From NCBI RefSeq assembly GCF_036884655.1, contig NC_088345.1:17851001-17915000 (forward strand): DNA of 64,000 nucleotides, read 5' to 3'. Below, piece by piece: positions 54,204 to 64,000 of the stretch (positions are counted from its first letter, which is position 1; the number at the start of each line of letters is the position of its first letter). The notes beneath the pieces were generated by a model. The model saw only the letters and a program-made list of their open reading frames with translations. It was not told where the DNA came from and ran no database searches. The position numbers and the translations under genes are program-made. The DNA comes from Musa acuminata AAA Group. Lineage: Eukaryota > Streptophyta > Magnoliopsida > Zingiberales > Musaceae.

Positions 54204-55711
54204 ATGACATTTGCCAGCAACCAAGAGGGTCATTCAATTACACGTCCGCCCATATTCAATGAGACAGATTACACATATTGGAAGACTAAAATGAGGATCT
54301 TCATAATTTCAATGGATTTTGAGCTTTGGAATGTTGTTGAAAATGGTTTTCAAAAGTCTTCTCTTCCAATGAACGATTGGAATGAGTTAGAGAATAAGAC
54401 TTTCACTTTAAATGCCAAGGCTATGGAGTTTAATCGAGTGTCGATTTGTGAAACGACTTTTGATATTTGGCACTCACTCTAAGTGATTCACGAAGGCACT
54501 AGTAGAGTGAAGGAGTCAAAAATTAATCTTTTAGTGTACACTTGTGAATTATTTCGGATGAAACCGAGTGAGACCATTGGAGACATATACACCCGATTTA
54601 TAGATGTTATCAATGGTCTAAAAGGACTTGGTAAAGGTTTCTTAGATTTAAGATTTTAGAACTCATTAATAAAGTTTTAAGATCCCTTGCAAAGAGTTGG
54701 GACCCTAAAGTCACGGCCATTCAAGAGGCCAAAGATTTAAATAACTTTCCTCTCGAAGAACTAATTGGGTCACTAATGACCTATGAGATGACTTGTAAAG
54801 CTCATGAAGAACTTGAGGACACCCTTCCAAAGAACAGGAAGGATATGGCACTAAGAACCCAAGAAGATCACTTGAAAAAAAACTCAAGTGATGGGGACCT
54901 TGATGAAGACTTGGCACTCTTAACAAGGAAATTCAAAAAATTCATAAGAAGGAATAAATTTAAAAATAGCACTAAAAATAAATTTAAACCCAAGAAAGAT
55001 CAAGTAATATGCTACGAATGCAAGAAGCCAGGACACTACAAGAGCGAATGTCCCCAAGCTAAGAAAAGGACACCAAAGAAGAAGTCTCTCAAAGCAACAT
55101 GGGATGACTCAAGTGAATCCGAAGAAGAGGAATCTACCAACACAGAGCAAGTTGCTCACTATGCACTAATGACTATTAGAGATGAGGTGAGTAGTTCATT
55201 TGATGCAAATTTATCCTTTGATAAACTATTAAATACTTTTTATGATTTATTTGATGAATATAAATTGATTAGTAAAAAATATACATTGTTAAAAAAAGAG
55301 TATGCTTCTCTTGTTAGTGATTTCGATAGATTAAAAGTTGAGTATAATGATAGTTTAGCTCCATGTACGAAATGCCATGAAGTAGAAATACTTAAAAAGG
55401 AAAACTTGCTGCTCAAAGAAACCTTAGAAAAATTTAAGGTTGGTAGCAAGTCCTTGAACATGATCCTTACCAATAAGGGTCACGTTCATAAAAGAAGTGG
55501 AATCGGATTTGTGAGTAGCTCTCACCAATATCTAACCACCTTTGTTAAAGGCCCTATCTTACATATTTCACCCCAAAATAAATATAACTTTTGTTGCAAA
55601 CTTGGACATGTAGTTTATCATTGTCCATTTAAGAAGTGTAGTCCACACAAATTAATTTGGGTTCCTAAAGGAACCGTAAAGAACTCCATGCAAAATGATA
55701 AGTTAAACTGA
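54204..55711 (+). pseudogene. Copia G gag pseudogene
   Basis: It starts MTFASNQEGHSITRPPIFNE, a close match to A. About 14 residues are missing before FNRVSICETTFDIWH, and a stop follows HSL at 54480. Frames change near 54640. From 54776 the frame is open for 311 codons with knuckle CYECKKPGHYKSECP and a second motif CCKLGHVVYHCPFKK (the CX2C start is eroded to YNFCC), ending NSMQNDKLN. A full C-terminal half with both knuckle regions distinguishes it from the K-family gags. Confidence 0.9.
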
Positions 55712-55866
55712 TCGATTTTTTAGGCAGCCAAGGACAAATAGGTACCTAAAAATTATCCTCTTTTGTAGAAACATATACTATCACAAGCTAGGAGCAAGAG
55801 ATGATACCTTGATAGTGGATGCTCAAGGCATATGACCGGAGATCCATCTCAATTCTCTAAGCTCAC
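55712..55866 (+). pseudogene. Copia G gag end, UAG and protease start
   Basis: After several stops the boundary reads KNYPLL, UAG at 55766-55768, then [24 protein letters not shown]. The protease D-S-G is kept. The solo LTR begins 55867 after TSD CTCAC, and the same frame resumes at 60539 as [16 protein letters not shown]. Confidence 0.9.
55862..55866. repeat. TSD of solo LTR, left copy
   Basis: CTCAC precedes TATCACGCCCC and recurs at 60534-60538 after GATATTACA. A perfect 5-bp duplication. Confidence 0.93.
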
Positions 55867-58800
55867 TATCACGCCCCTAAAAAAAATATCAATAATATTA
55901 AAATTTTCATCACAAACCAATCTAGGATCCAAACTAACATTTGAGGACATTGAGAAACATTCAGTTAAATTCATATCCATAAATCCTGTATAATTTATAA
56001 TCATATATCACATCACTCGATTATTCATATTTATGGCAACCTAAGCCAACATAACAAACATGAACAATATTTATAAATACATAAGCTAAATAAATTATAC
56101 AATCAGAACTCCAACTATTTACCACAAGTTCATATCATCTTAAACAAGACTTAACATTTCGAATTTCCAAATAAGAGAGATCTTTTAACACTTTTATACG
56201 GTATATCCATTTTGATTCATCGACAACATTTCATTACATACAAAATATGCTTATACAACAATAACATAATAACCAACAATACTTGCCCATAATTTTGAAT
56301 AGCTCTTTATTGCCTCAGCCCAATTCAAAACATCACAAAGAGTGACAAGCTGACCTGAAAGATTTATATAACAATAGAGTGAGCTAAAAACAGCTAAGCA
56401 AGTGACAAAGCATATTCAGAACAAAAGGAACGATTTCAAACAAATAAGATATTATAATGCAAGGTAGAATATAAGAATTTTCAATGATACCATCTCATTA
56501 GATTCAAAATCATATGTGTCATATCATTCAAAACATATTTGGTTTATAACAAATGGAGCATAGAGTAATTGGAGCATATCAATAGCGTACGAGATGTTCC
56601 GGAGCATATCAATGGCAAATAGGACATTTCAGAACATATTAGTTTATAGCAAATGAAGCACAAAGTAATTGGAGCATATCAATAGCGTACGAGATGTTCC
56701 GGAGCATATCAATGGCAAATAGGACACTTCAAAACATATCAGTTTATAGCAAATGGAGCACAGAGTAATTGGAGCATATCAATAGCGTACGAGATGTTCC
56801 GGAGCATATCAATGGCAAATAGGACATTTCAGAACATATCAGTTCATAGCAAATGAAGCACAGAGTAATTGGAGTATATCAATAGCGTACGAGATGTTCC
56901 GAAGCATATCAATAGCAAATAGGACATTTCAGAACATATCAGTTCATAGCAAATGGAGCACAAAGTAATTGGAGCATATCAATAGCGTATGAAATGTTCC
57001 GGAGCATATCAATGACATATAGAACATTTCGAAGCATAATAATAACAGATGAAACAGATAGAAGGTGAAGTGGGATTCCAAACATAATATGGTCCATCCT
57101 TTTTTGAATGACCACCAAACATAATCTAGAACATCGCAGGCTCTAAGCACATACCCTTTACCATTTCTGGCAAAGGTCCAAATAATCCCACAACACTAGA
57201 GTACAAAAGGGTATTGTGAATAATAAATTGGGACAGTAGCAGATGAAACATTTTAGAGCATATCAATGGCGTATGAAATGTTCCGGAGTATATCAATGAC
57301 ATATGAAAAATTTCGAAGCATAACAATAACAGATGAAACATTTCGGAGTATATCAATGGGGTATAAAATGTTTCGGAGCATATCAATAACGAATGAAACA
57401 TTTCGGAGCTTATCAATGGTGTATGAAATGTTTCAAAGCATATCAATGACAAATGGAACATTTCGGAACATATTAATGGTATGTGAAGCATTTTGAAGTA
57501 TATCAATAGCATAGGAAACATTTTGGAGCATATCAATACAAAATACGAAACATAAGCTTAGACGTCGTATCCTAGCATAGTGCATGTGAGGTTTAACTCA
57601 ATGGTGGCTCCACGCCGTGATGAGTTTTCGACTCCATCCACGGGTAGCCCTTTCCTACTCGAGCTCTCCCACCCTATCCAAGTGCTAGGTCGGCTCTGAA
57701 TTTCACATCAAACAGATATAAGGTGAAGTGGGATTCCAAACATAATATGGTCCATCCATTTCTGAATGACCACCAAAAATAATCTAAAGCATCGCGAGCT
57801 CTAAGTACATACTCTTTACCATTTCTGGTAAAGGTCCAAATAATCTCACAAACACCAGAGTACAAAAGGGTATTATGAACAATAAATTGGGACATATCGG
57901 AAGCATATGTGAAACAACGAAATGTACATGTACCTTTATGAGTCAATACGATGCAAACATAATCCTTCACAAATGTATTCAGATTTGAAAGGAAATGAAA
58001 CTAAGAGCATACAAGGATTCTAAGCAATCACATATAGCTCAATTCAAATAAGAAGGTCAGATGAAATCAATTTCTAAAGGATTGAAACCAGAATATGCGA
58101 AATCGACCAAAGCTCGATTTCTGGCAGAATTTGAGAGACACATTGAACAAATGATTCAAACTATCAATCGTGCTCCAATATACTCAAGAAAGCTATTGTG
58201 AAAGATATTTCAATCTATTTTCAGATAAAAGGTCAGAAATTACGATCCTTGTTTTGCAGAATTTATAGGCTCATTTGAAACAAAAGTTTGGACAGGCAAA
58301 CTTACTCTAAATTCTTAAAATAGCTATCAAAAGAAAGGTTTATGAGTCTATATTCATATGAAACAAGTTTTGTCCAAATCAGAGGTCAATGCATAAAGGT
58401 ATAACCATAACAAGGTAGAAAGGTCAAAATCTCGAAAGTTTCACAGATTCAAATCGTTATGTCTAAACATGAGATATATCAAATGCAAGACTAGAACAAT
58501 TTAAAGTTCCTCGTATTCAAAGCAAATGTAGAAATAAAATTGCAGTAAGGAAAGATCAGGACACTTGCAATAGGAAAGATTATAAAGCTTGTAATAGGAA
58601 GAATCAGAACTTTTGCAATAGGAAGGATCGGAACACTTGCAGGGGAAAAGATCGGGACACTTGCAATAGAAAAGATAACACTTGCAATAGAAATGATCGA
58701 AACATTTACAATAGAAAGGATCGAAACACTTGCAATAGAAAGGATTGAAACATTTGCCTTTCAAATATTTTGATTCGAAGATCCAAAGAAGGTGTCAGCC

Positions 58801-60533
58801 CAAATCCTTCTACTTTTCCTCCGTGTCCTCTCCCTATTTCGTTTCTACATATGTCTTCTCTTTTTCCTCCAAAACTGTAGCTCATGCAGAACATAGAGCA
58901 TAGTCACCTACTCTCTCTTACTCTCATTCCTTCATTTTCTTTTTCAAATGCAGCTATCGCAGCCATCGCCGCTACTACTACCATAATCGTAGCCACGACC
59001 GTAGCTGCTGTCACAACCGTAACCCCTTCCATTGCACTACATCCTTCCTCCTTTCTCTCGTTCCTATTTTTTCTTTCCCAAACATAACTGCCGCAGACGC
59101 AGCTGCAATCACGGCGAGAGCCCCTTTTTTTTTTTCTTTCCTTTCTTTCTCTTTCCCAAAAACAACTGCTGCAACCACCACCGCTGCCGCAGCTACCGCA
59201 GCCGCAGTCGCAGTCGCAGCCACGGCCGCAGCCACCACAGCCGCAACCCCTTCTTCCTCTCCTGCTATGTTTCCTCTCCTTCTCTTCCAACTGCAGCTGC
59301 CACTACCGCAGCTGCCTCCCCTTCTCCTCTTCCTCTCTTCTTCCCTTTTCCTTTCTCTTCTTCTTCCTTTCCTTCTCTTCTTTCCCAATTGTACTGCTAC
59401 AGTCGCAGCCTCAGCCACGGCCGCAGCCTCTTCTTCCACCCCTGCTCATCTTGCTCTCCTTCTTCTCTTCCAACTACAACTGCCATCGCCACAGCCGCAG
59501 CCCCTTCTTCCCCTTCACTTCTTCCTCTCCTTCCCTTTTTCCTTCCTCTTCCTCTTTCCCTGCCACAGCTGCAACTACCACAGCCGTAGCCGCAGCTACT
59601 TCTTTCCCTTTTCCTCTTCCTTCTCCTTCCTTTCTTCTTCTTCTCTCTTTCTCCTTCCTCCCCTTCTTCTCCCCGACAAACAGCACCTCCTCTCCTCTAT
59701 TTCCTCCTGTAGGAAATAGAGGTGCCACCTCTTCAACCGCTTCTACTTCTTCTCTTCCTCTTCTTCTTCTTCTTCTTCTCCTTCTTCTTCTCCTCTTCTT
59801 CCCTTCTCCTACCCGACACCCCACACCTTCTCACTACAGCCCATGCTGCAGCTATCCTTCTTTTTTTTCTTTTTCTCTTCTTCTTTTTCCTCTTCTTCTT
59901 CTTCTCCTCCCCAATGCCCCACACCTCGTCTCCTCTGTTTTCGCCTGCAGGAAATAGAGGTGCTGCATCCCTAGCTGCTGCCACCTCTCGCTCCTCTCCC
60001 ACTGCCCTCTCTTTTTTTTTCTTCTTCTATTCTTCTCTTCTCCCCCTTCTTCCTCCTCTCTTCTTTTCCCTCTTCTTCTTCTTTTCTTCTTCTCCTCTTC
60101 TTCCTTTCTCCTCCCCCAACGCCCCACAGCTCCTCGCTGCAGCCCTTGCCACAGCCACCTCCTCTTTTCTTCTTCTTCTTCTTATGCTTCTCTTCTTCTC
60201 CTCTTCGACGCTCCATACATGAACTCCTCTGTTTCCTCCTAAACGAAACAGAGGTGCTGTAGCCCTAGCTGTTGCAACTATCTCTCTTTCGTCTCCCTCT
60301 TCCCTCTCTTCTTCTTCTTCTTCTTTTCTTCTCTTCCCCCTCTACTTCTCTTCTTCTTCTCCCCACGCCCCACTGCTCCTCTCTCTGTTTCTCGAGAAAC
60401 AAAGAGCGTGAGGGGTGGTGGGATAAAACCGAAACTTAATAGTTTAGTCCTTGAAATTTTTATATTTATATATAGGTCATCCGATTTATAAATAAATCTT
60501 TATTAATAATTTTTAAAAGTGAGGGATATTACA
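55867..60533 (-). mobile_element. Solo LTR of a B-like Tekay gypsy (4,667 bp)
   Basis: In reverse it starts TGTAATATCC and ends GGGGCGTGATA, as the LTRs of B do. No interior or second LTR is present and the flanks are a perfect duplication, so it is a solo LTR left by LTR-LTR recombination. It has an extended minisatellite (56560-57040 and 57240-57540), a duplicated block (57060-57230 and 57720-57890, about 660 bp apart), a pyrimidine-rich kilobase (59040-60400) and four stem-loops. The Ser/Leu/Phe-rich and Gly/Arg/Glu-rich frames inside are base-bias artefacts. Confidence 0.93.
59694..60402. repeat. Stem-loops in the solo LTR
   Basis: Stems are at 59694-59722 (CCTCTATTTCC with GGAAATAGAGG, 11 pairs, 7-base loop), about 59932-59960 (CCTCTGTTTTC with GGAAATAGAGG, pairing with two G-U wobbles in this orientation), 60226-60254 (CCTCTGTTTC with GAAACAGAGG, 9-base loop) and near 60380-60406 (imperfect). 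The first differs from the B-family stem on both sides, so pairing is kept. Confidence 0.8.
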
Positions 60534-60538
60534 CTCAC
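60534..60538. repeat. TSD of solo LTR, right copy
   Basis: CTCAC directly after GATATTACA; it matches 55862-55866. Confidence 0.93.
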
Positions 60539-63456
60539 TAGCCTAGATGAAGAATATGTCACATTCGGAGACAACAACAAGGGTAAAATCATTGGCAAAG
60601 GAACTATAGGTAATACATCCAACTTTTTTATTGAAGATGTGTTGTTAGTTGATGGCTTAAAGCATAACCTTTTGAGCATTAGTCAATTGTGTGATAAAGG
60701 ATATATTGTTAGATTTGAATCTAATGCTTGTATTATAGAAAAACTACACAAAAACACATCTATGATTGCTCTAAAATAAAATAATGTATACACTATCAAC
60801 ATTAATTATCTTTATAATGAAATATATTTTTTGATATTAAATGACGATGCTTGGCTTTGGCATAGGAGATTAGGTCATGCTAGCATGATACTAATTTATC
60901 AAATTTCATTTAAAGTACTTGTAAGAGGAATTCCTCATATCAAGTTCGTAAAAGATAATGTGTGTGATGCATGTTACCTAGGAAAACAAATAAAAGGTAG
61001 CTTCAAACCTAAGAACCAAATAAGCACCTCTAGACCTTTGCAATTGATCAATATGGACTTGTTTGGACCAATTTCTATATCAAGCCTAGGAGGTAGCAAA
61101 TACGCATTTGTCATCATGGATGATTATAGTAGATACACATGAACTTATTTTTTGACACACAAAAGTGAATACTTTAAGTATTTCTCCAAGTTTTGTAAAC
61201 TTGTTCAAATTAAAAAAGGTTTTATGATTTTGTCAATTCGAAGTGATCATGGTGGTGAATTTCAAAACTGTGATTTCTAAGAATTTTGTGAATCTAATGG
61301 ATACAACCACAACTTCTCTACTCCAAGAAATCCTCAACAAAATAGAGTAGTAGAAAGAAAGAATATAAATTTATAAGAAATGGCAAGAACCATGTTAAAT
61401 GAACATAGCCTACCTAAAAATTTTTGGGCCGAAGTTATAAACACGGCATGCTATGTCATGAATAGAGTTTTAGTAAGACCCTTACTCACAAAACTCCTTA
61501 TGAGTTGTGGAACAATAAAATACCCAATGTTTTATATTTTAAAGTTTTTAGGTGTAAGTGTTTTATCTTGAATGAAAAAGATGCCTTAGGAAAATTTGAT
61601 GCTAAATCCGATGAAGGAATTTTTCTCGGCTATTCTTCTATTTCTAAAGCATTTTGTATCTTTAATAAAAGAACTTTGATTATAGAAGAATCTATTCATG
61701 TTGTTTTTAATGAAGTTTCTAAAGTTAAGAAAAATTATTTTGATGATAATGTTAATTTTGATGTCTTGAATTTAAATGAAACCCTTTCTCCATCTAGCAA
61801 CTTGGATGCATCTACTTCTGAAACATCCTTACCCAAGGATTAGAAGTATGTAGATGCTCATCCAAATGAGCTAATTATAGGACACACATCTAAAGGGGTT
61901 CAAACTCTTTCCTCTCTTAAGAATTTTTTTAAGAACGCCGCTTTTCTCTCTCAAATTGAACCTAAATGCATTGATGAGGCCTTGAAAGATGATTCATGGG
62001 TCATCGTAATGCAAGATGAGTTAAATCAATTTGAGAAAAATAAGGTGTGGAAGCTTCTTCCTAGGTTAAATGACTATTTAGTTATTAGTACTAAATGGGT
62101 CTTTAGAAACAAGCAAGATGAATTTGGTATCATGGTTAGAAACAAGGCTAGATTAGTGGCCAAAGGTTTCAACTAAGAAGAAAGTATCGATTATGAAGAA
62201 ACCTTCACTCCTGTGGCTCGATTAGAAACCATAAGGATGCTCCTTGCCTATGCTAGAAGTAATAATTTTAAATTATTTCAAATGGATGTTAAAAGTACTT
62301 TTCTTAATGGCTTTATTTCCAAAGAAGTTTATGTTAACCTCCTGGATTTGAGAATGATGATTTCCCTAATCATGTGTTTAAATTGACTAAAGCTCTCTAT
62401 GGATTGAAACAAGCCCCAAGGGCTTGGTACAAGAGACTTAGCTCATTTCTAATTCATAATGATTTCTCTAAAGGCAAGGTCGATACTACATTGTTTATCA
62501 AGAATTTAAAAATAATTTTCTTATTATTCAAATTTATGTTGATGATATTATTTTTGATTCTACGAATGAATCTCTTTGTGAATCATTTGCTAAAAGTATG
62601 AGTCTTGAATTTGAAATGAGTTTGATGGAGGAATTAACTTTTTTTTTAGGCTTACAAATCAAACAACTAAGTAATGACATTTTTCTTAGTCAAACAAAAT
62701 ATACTATAGATTTGCTGAAAAGGTTTAATATGGATAGCTCAAAGGCTATCAATACTCCCATGAGTACCTCCACTAAGTCAGACATTGATGAAAGTGGAGA
62801 AAGTTTTGATCAAAAAGCTTATAGGGGTATGATAGAAAGTTTACTATACCTCATCGCAACTAGATCGGATATCATGTTTAGTGTAGGTCTTTATGCTAGG
62901 TTTCAATATAATCCTAAGATATCTCATCTTAAAGTAGTTAAGAAAATTCTTAGATAGATTAAAGGTACCACTAATCTAGGATTATGGTATTCAAAATTTG
63001 AGAACTTTGAACTAATTGCATATGCTGATGCGGATTTTGCTGGATGTAGATTAGATAGAAAAAGCACATCTGAAACATATCAATTTTTAGGGCATGCACT
63101 TGTTTCTTGGTCTTCCAAGAAACAAAACTCGGTTGCACTATCTACAACCGAAGCTGAGTACATTACAGCTAGTGCATGTTGTATACAAGTTGTGTAGATA
63201 AAAAACACTTTAGAGGATTATAAGATTCATCTTAAATACATTCTCATAAAATGTGATAACACAATTGTAATATGTTTAACAAAAATCTCATTCAACACTC
63301 TAGAACTAAACATATTGATATTAAGCATCACTTTATATGAGATCATGTTAATAATCATCATGTAATCTTAGAGTTTGTTGATACGAAACATTAATTAGCT
63401 GATATCTTTACAAAACCTTTAAATGAAGAACAATATGATTTTATTAGAAGAGAGTT
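60539..63456 (+). pseudogene. Copia G pol: protease, integrase, RT, RNase H remnants
   Basis: Protease continues EEYVTFGDN. The pre-integrase motif [10 protein letters not shown] (60850) and CDACYLGKQ follow. Integrase has [17 protein letters not shown] and VVERKN but stops after RYT (61141), at CDF (61278) and near 61374. RT shows [36 protein letters not shown] and IYVDDIIF (about 62530-62553). Frameshifts occur near 62335 and 62510. RNase H is nearly complete: [18 protein letters not shown] and STTEAEY, with a stop at 63196. This region shows what copia A lacks between KSTSG and NHDVTIEF. Confidence 0.92.
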
Positions 63457-64000
63457 AGGAATGTTAATTTGTCCAAATGTATGAATTTGATCTATATCTT
63501 TTTCGGACTATCTTTTTGTATCTCATAAATGGAGCTTTCATGAACTTATTTCGTTTTTATCTTCCTTGGTATCAACTTTACTTCATACCCTTGCTCCATC
63601 ACTTAATGATTTTTGATATACTCAATCACTCCATGGATTTCATTGACAAATGCATGATGATTTGAAATCATGCTTAATGAGTTTATAATTTGAAATTATG
63701 TATGTTATACCTTGAAAACTTGAAACCATATTTTGGTATCATGCATACCCAAGTAATGATGATTTTCTTTTGTGATTTATGGCTTATTAATCCTTGTCGT
63801 GATGAAATTTACTTTTTTAGTTTTAAACGATGATGCATGTTTTTATTTAGCAAAGGTATGCTTGTATGAAATAAAAAGGGGAATACATTTCATGAAAATG
63901 ACTCAATCTCTATCTTATCGAGTTTTCATCTTAGAGATCTTTATTAATGAATCTATTTATGTTATGAATTTTATGAACCATAAAATTGATTTTGATGATT
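63457..64000 (+). other. 3' non-coding region of copia G
   Basis: AT-rich with no coding signature. Text near 63790-64000 (for example TTATGAACCATAAAA) is the reverse complement of text at about 19430-19490 in int1. This links the non-coding tracts of array K to the 3' region of a full copia element. The polypurine tract and 3' LTR lie beyond the window. Confidence 0.65.

Larger units (their letters stand above)
52925..64000 (+). mobile_element. Ty1/copia 'G' (SIRE-like), decayed, incomplete at window end
   Basis: The 5' LTR, primer-binding site, gag, protease, integrase, RT and RNase H are on the plus strand. The 3' LTR is not reached. The element is related to A along its whole coding region but has many stops and frameshifts and a 4.7-kb solo LTR in protease. 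It lies head-to-head with LTR4 of array K. Confidence 0.9.

Noticed and set aside
59032..60222. Several 90-185-codon frames in the solo LTR
   Set aside because: They are pyrimidine-run and GCN-repeat translations open on both strands and overlapping each other; nothing resembles a protein family.

Overview
This window is plant nuclear DNA made almost wholly of nested LTR retrotransposons. I found no host gene, tRNA gene, rRNA gene or CRISPR array. The organism is an angiosperm and probably a monocot: it carries SIRE/Maximus-type Ty1/copia elements whose LTRs open TGTTGAATCT and close CCTAACA, and Tekay/Del-type Ty3/gypsy chromoviruses with LTRs of 2.5 to 4.7 kb. A Zingiberales-like genome is a guess only. 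All coding sequence belongs to gag-pol polyproteins, and most of it is broken.

Layout. (1) 1-14113: a degraded chromovirus 'H' whose gag is split at 734/10563 by a nearly intact copia element 'A' (735-10562, minus strand, perfect 5-bp TSD TGACC, LTRs differing at about six bases). H ends with RNase H, integrase and chromodomain remnants and a 394-bp 3' LTR. (2) 14114-15860: a plus-strand copia fragment 'I' at the gag/protease boundary, cut by a minus-strand copia LTR 'J' with a short piece of its interior. (3) 15861-52924: a tandem run of minus-strand copia units 'K' in the order LTR1, int1, LTR2, int2, LTR3, int3, LTR4. Each interior has a gag pseudogene and an AT-rich non-coding tract where pol should be. 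Gypsy elements interrupt this run. LTR2 is broken by gypsy 'C' (21097-35340), which itself carries the nearly full-length Tekay element 'F' (23169-32855, minus). LTR3 is split by gypsy 'B' (39492-49784, plus), whose 4.3-kb LTRs dwarf its 1.6-kb interior. (4) 52925-64000: a plus-strand copia 'G' inserted head-to-head in LTR4. Its protease is interrupted by a 4,667-bp solo LTR of the B family (55867-60533, TSD CTCAC), and its 3' LTR lies beyond the window.

How the parts relate. A retains an open gag and an open protease-integrase-RT frame but has lost most of RNase H. K units keep only gag. B and C share the same gag deletion. Several of these families must therefore have been copied by enzymes supplied in trans. 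The points I would follow first are the gag-only K family and its tandem array, the in-frame UAG between gag and protease in all three readable copia copies, and the repeated stem-loops inside the giant LTRs of B and its solo relative.
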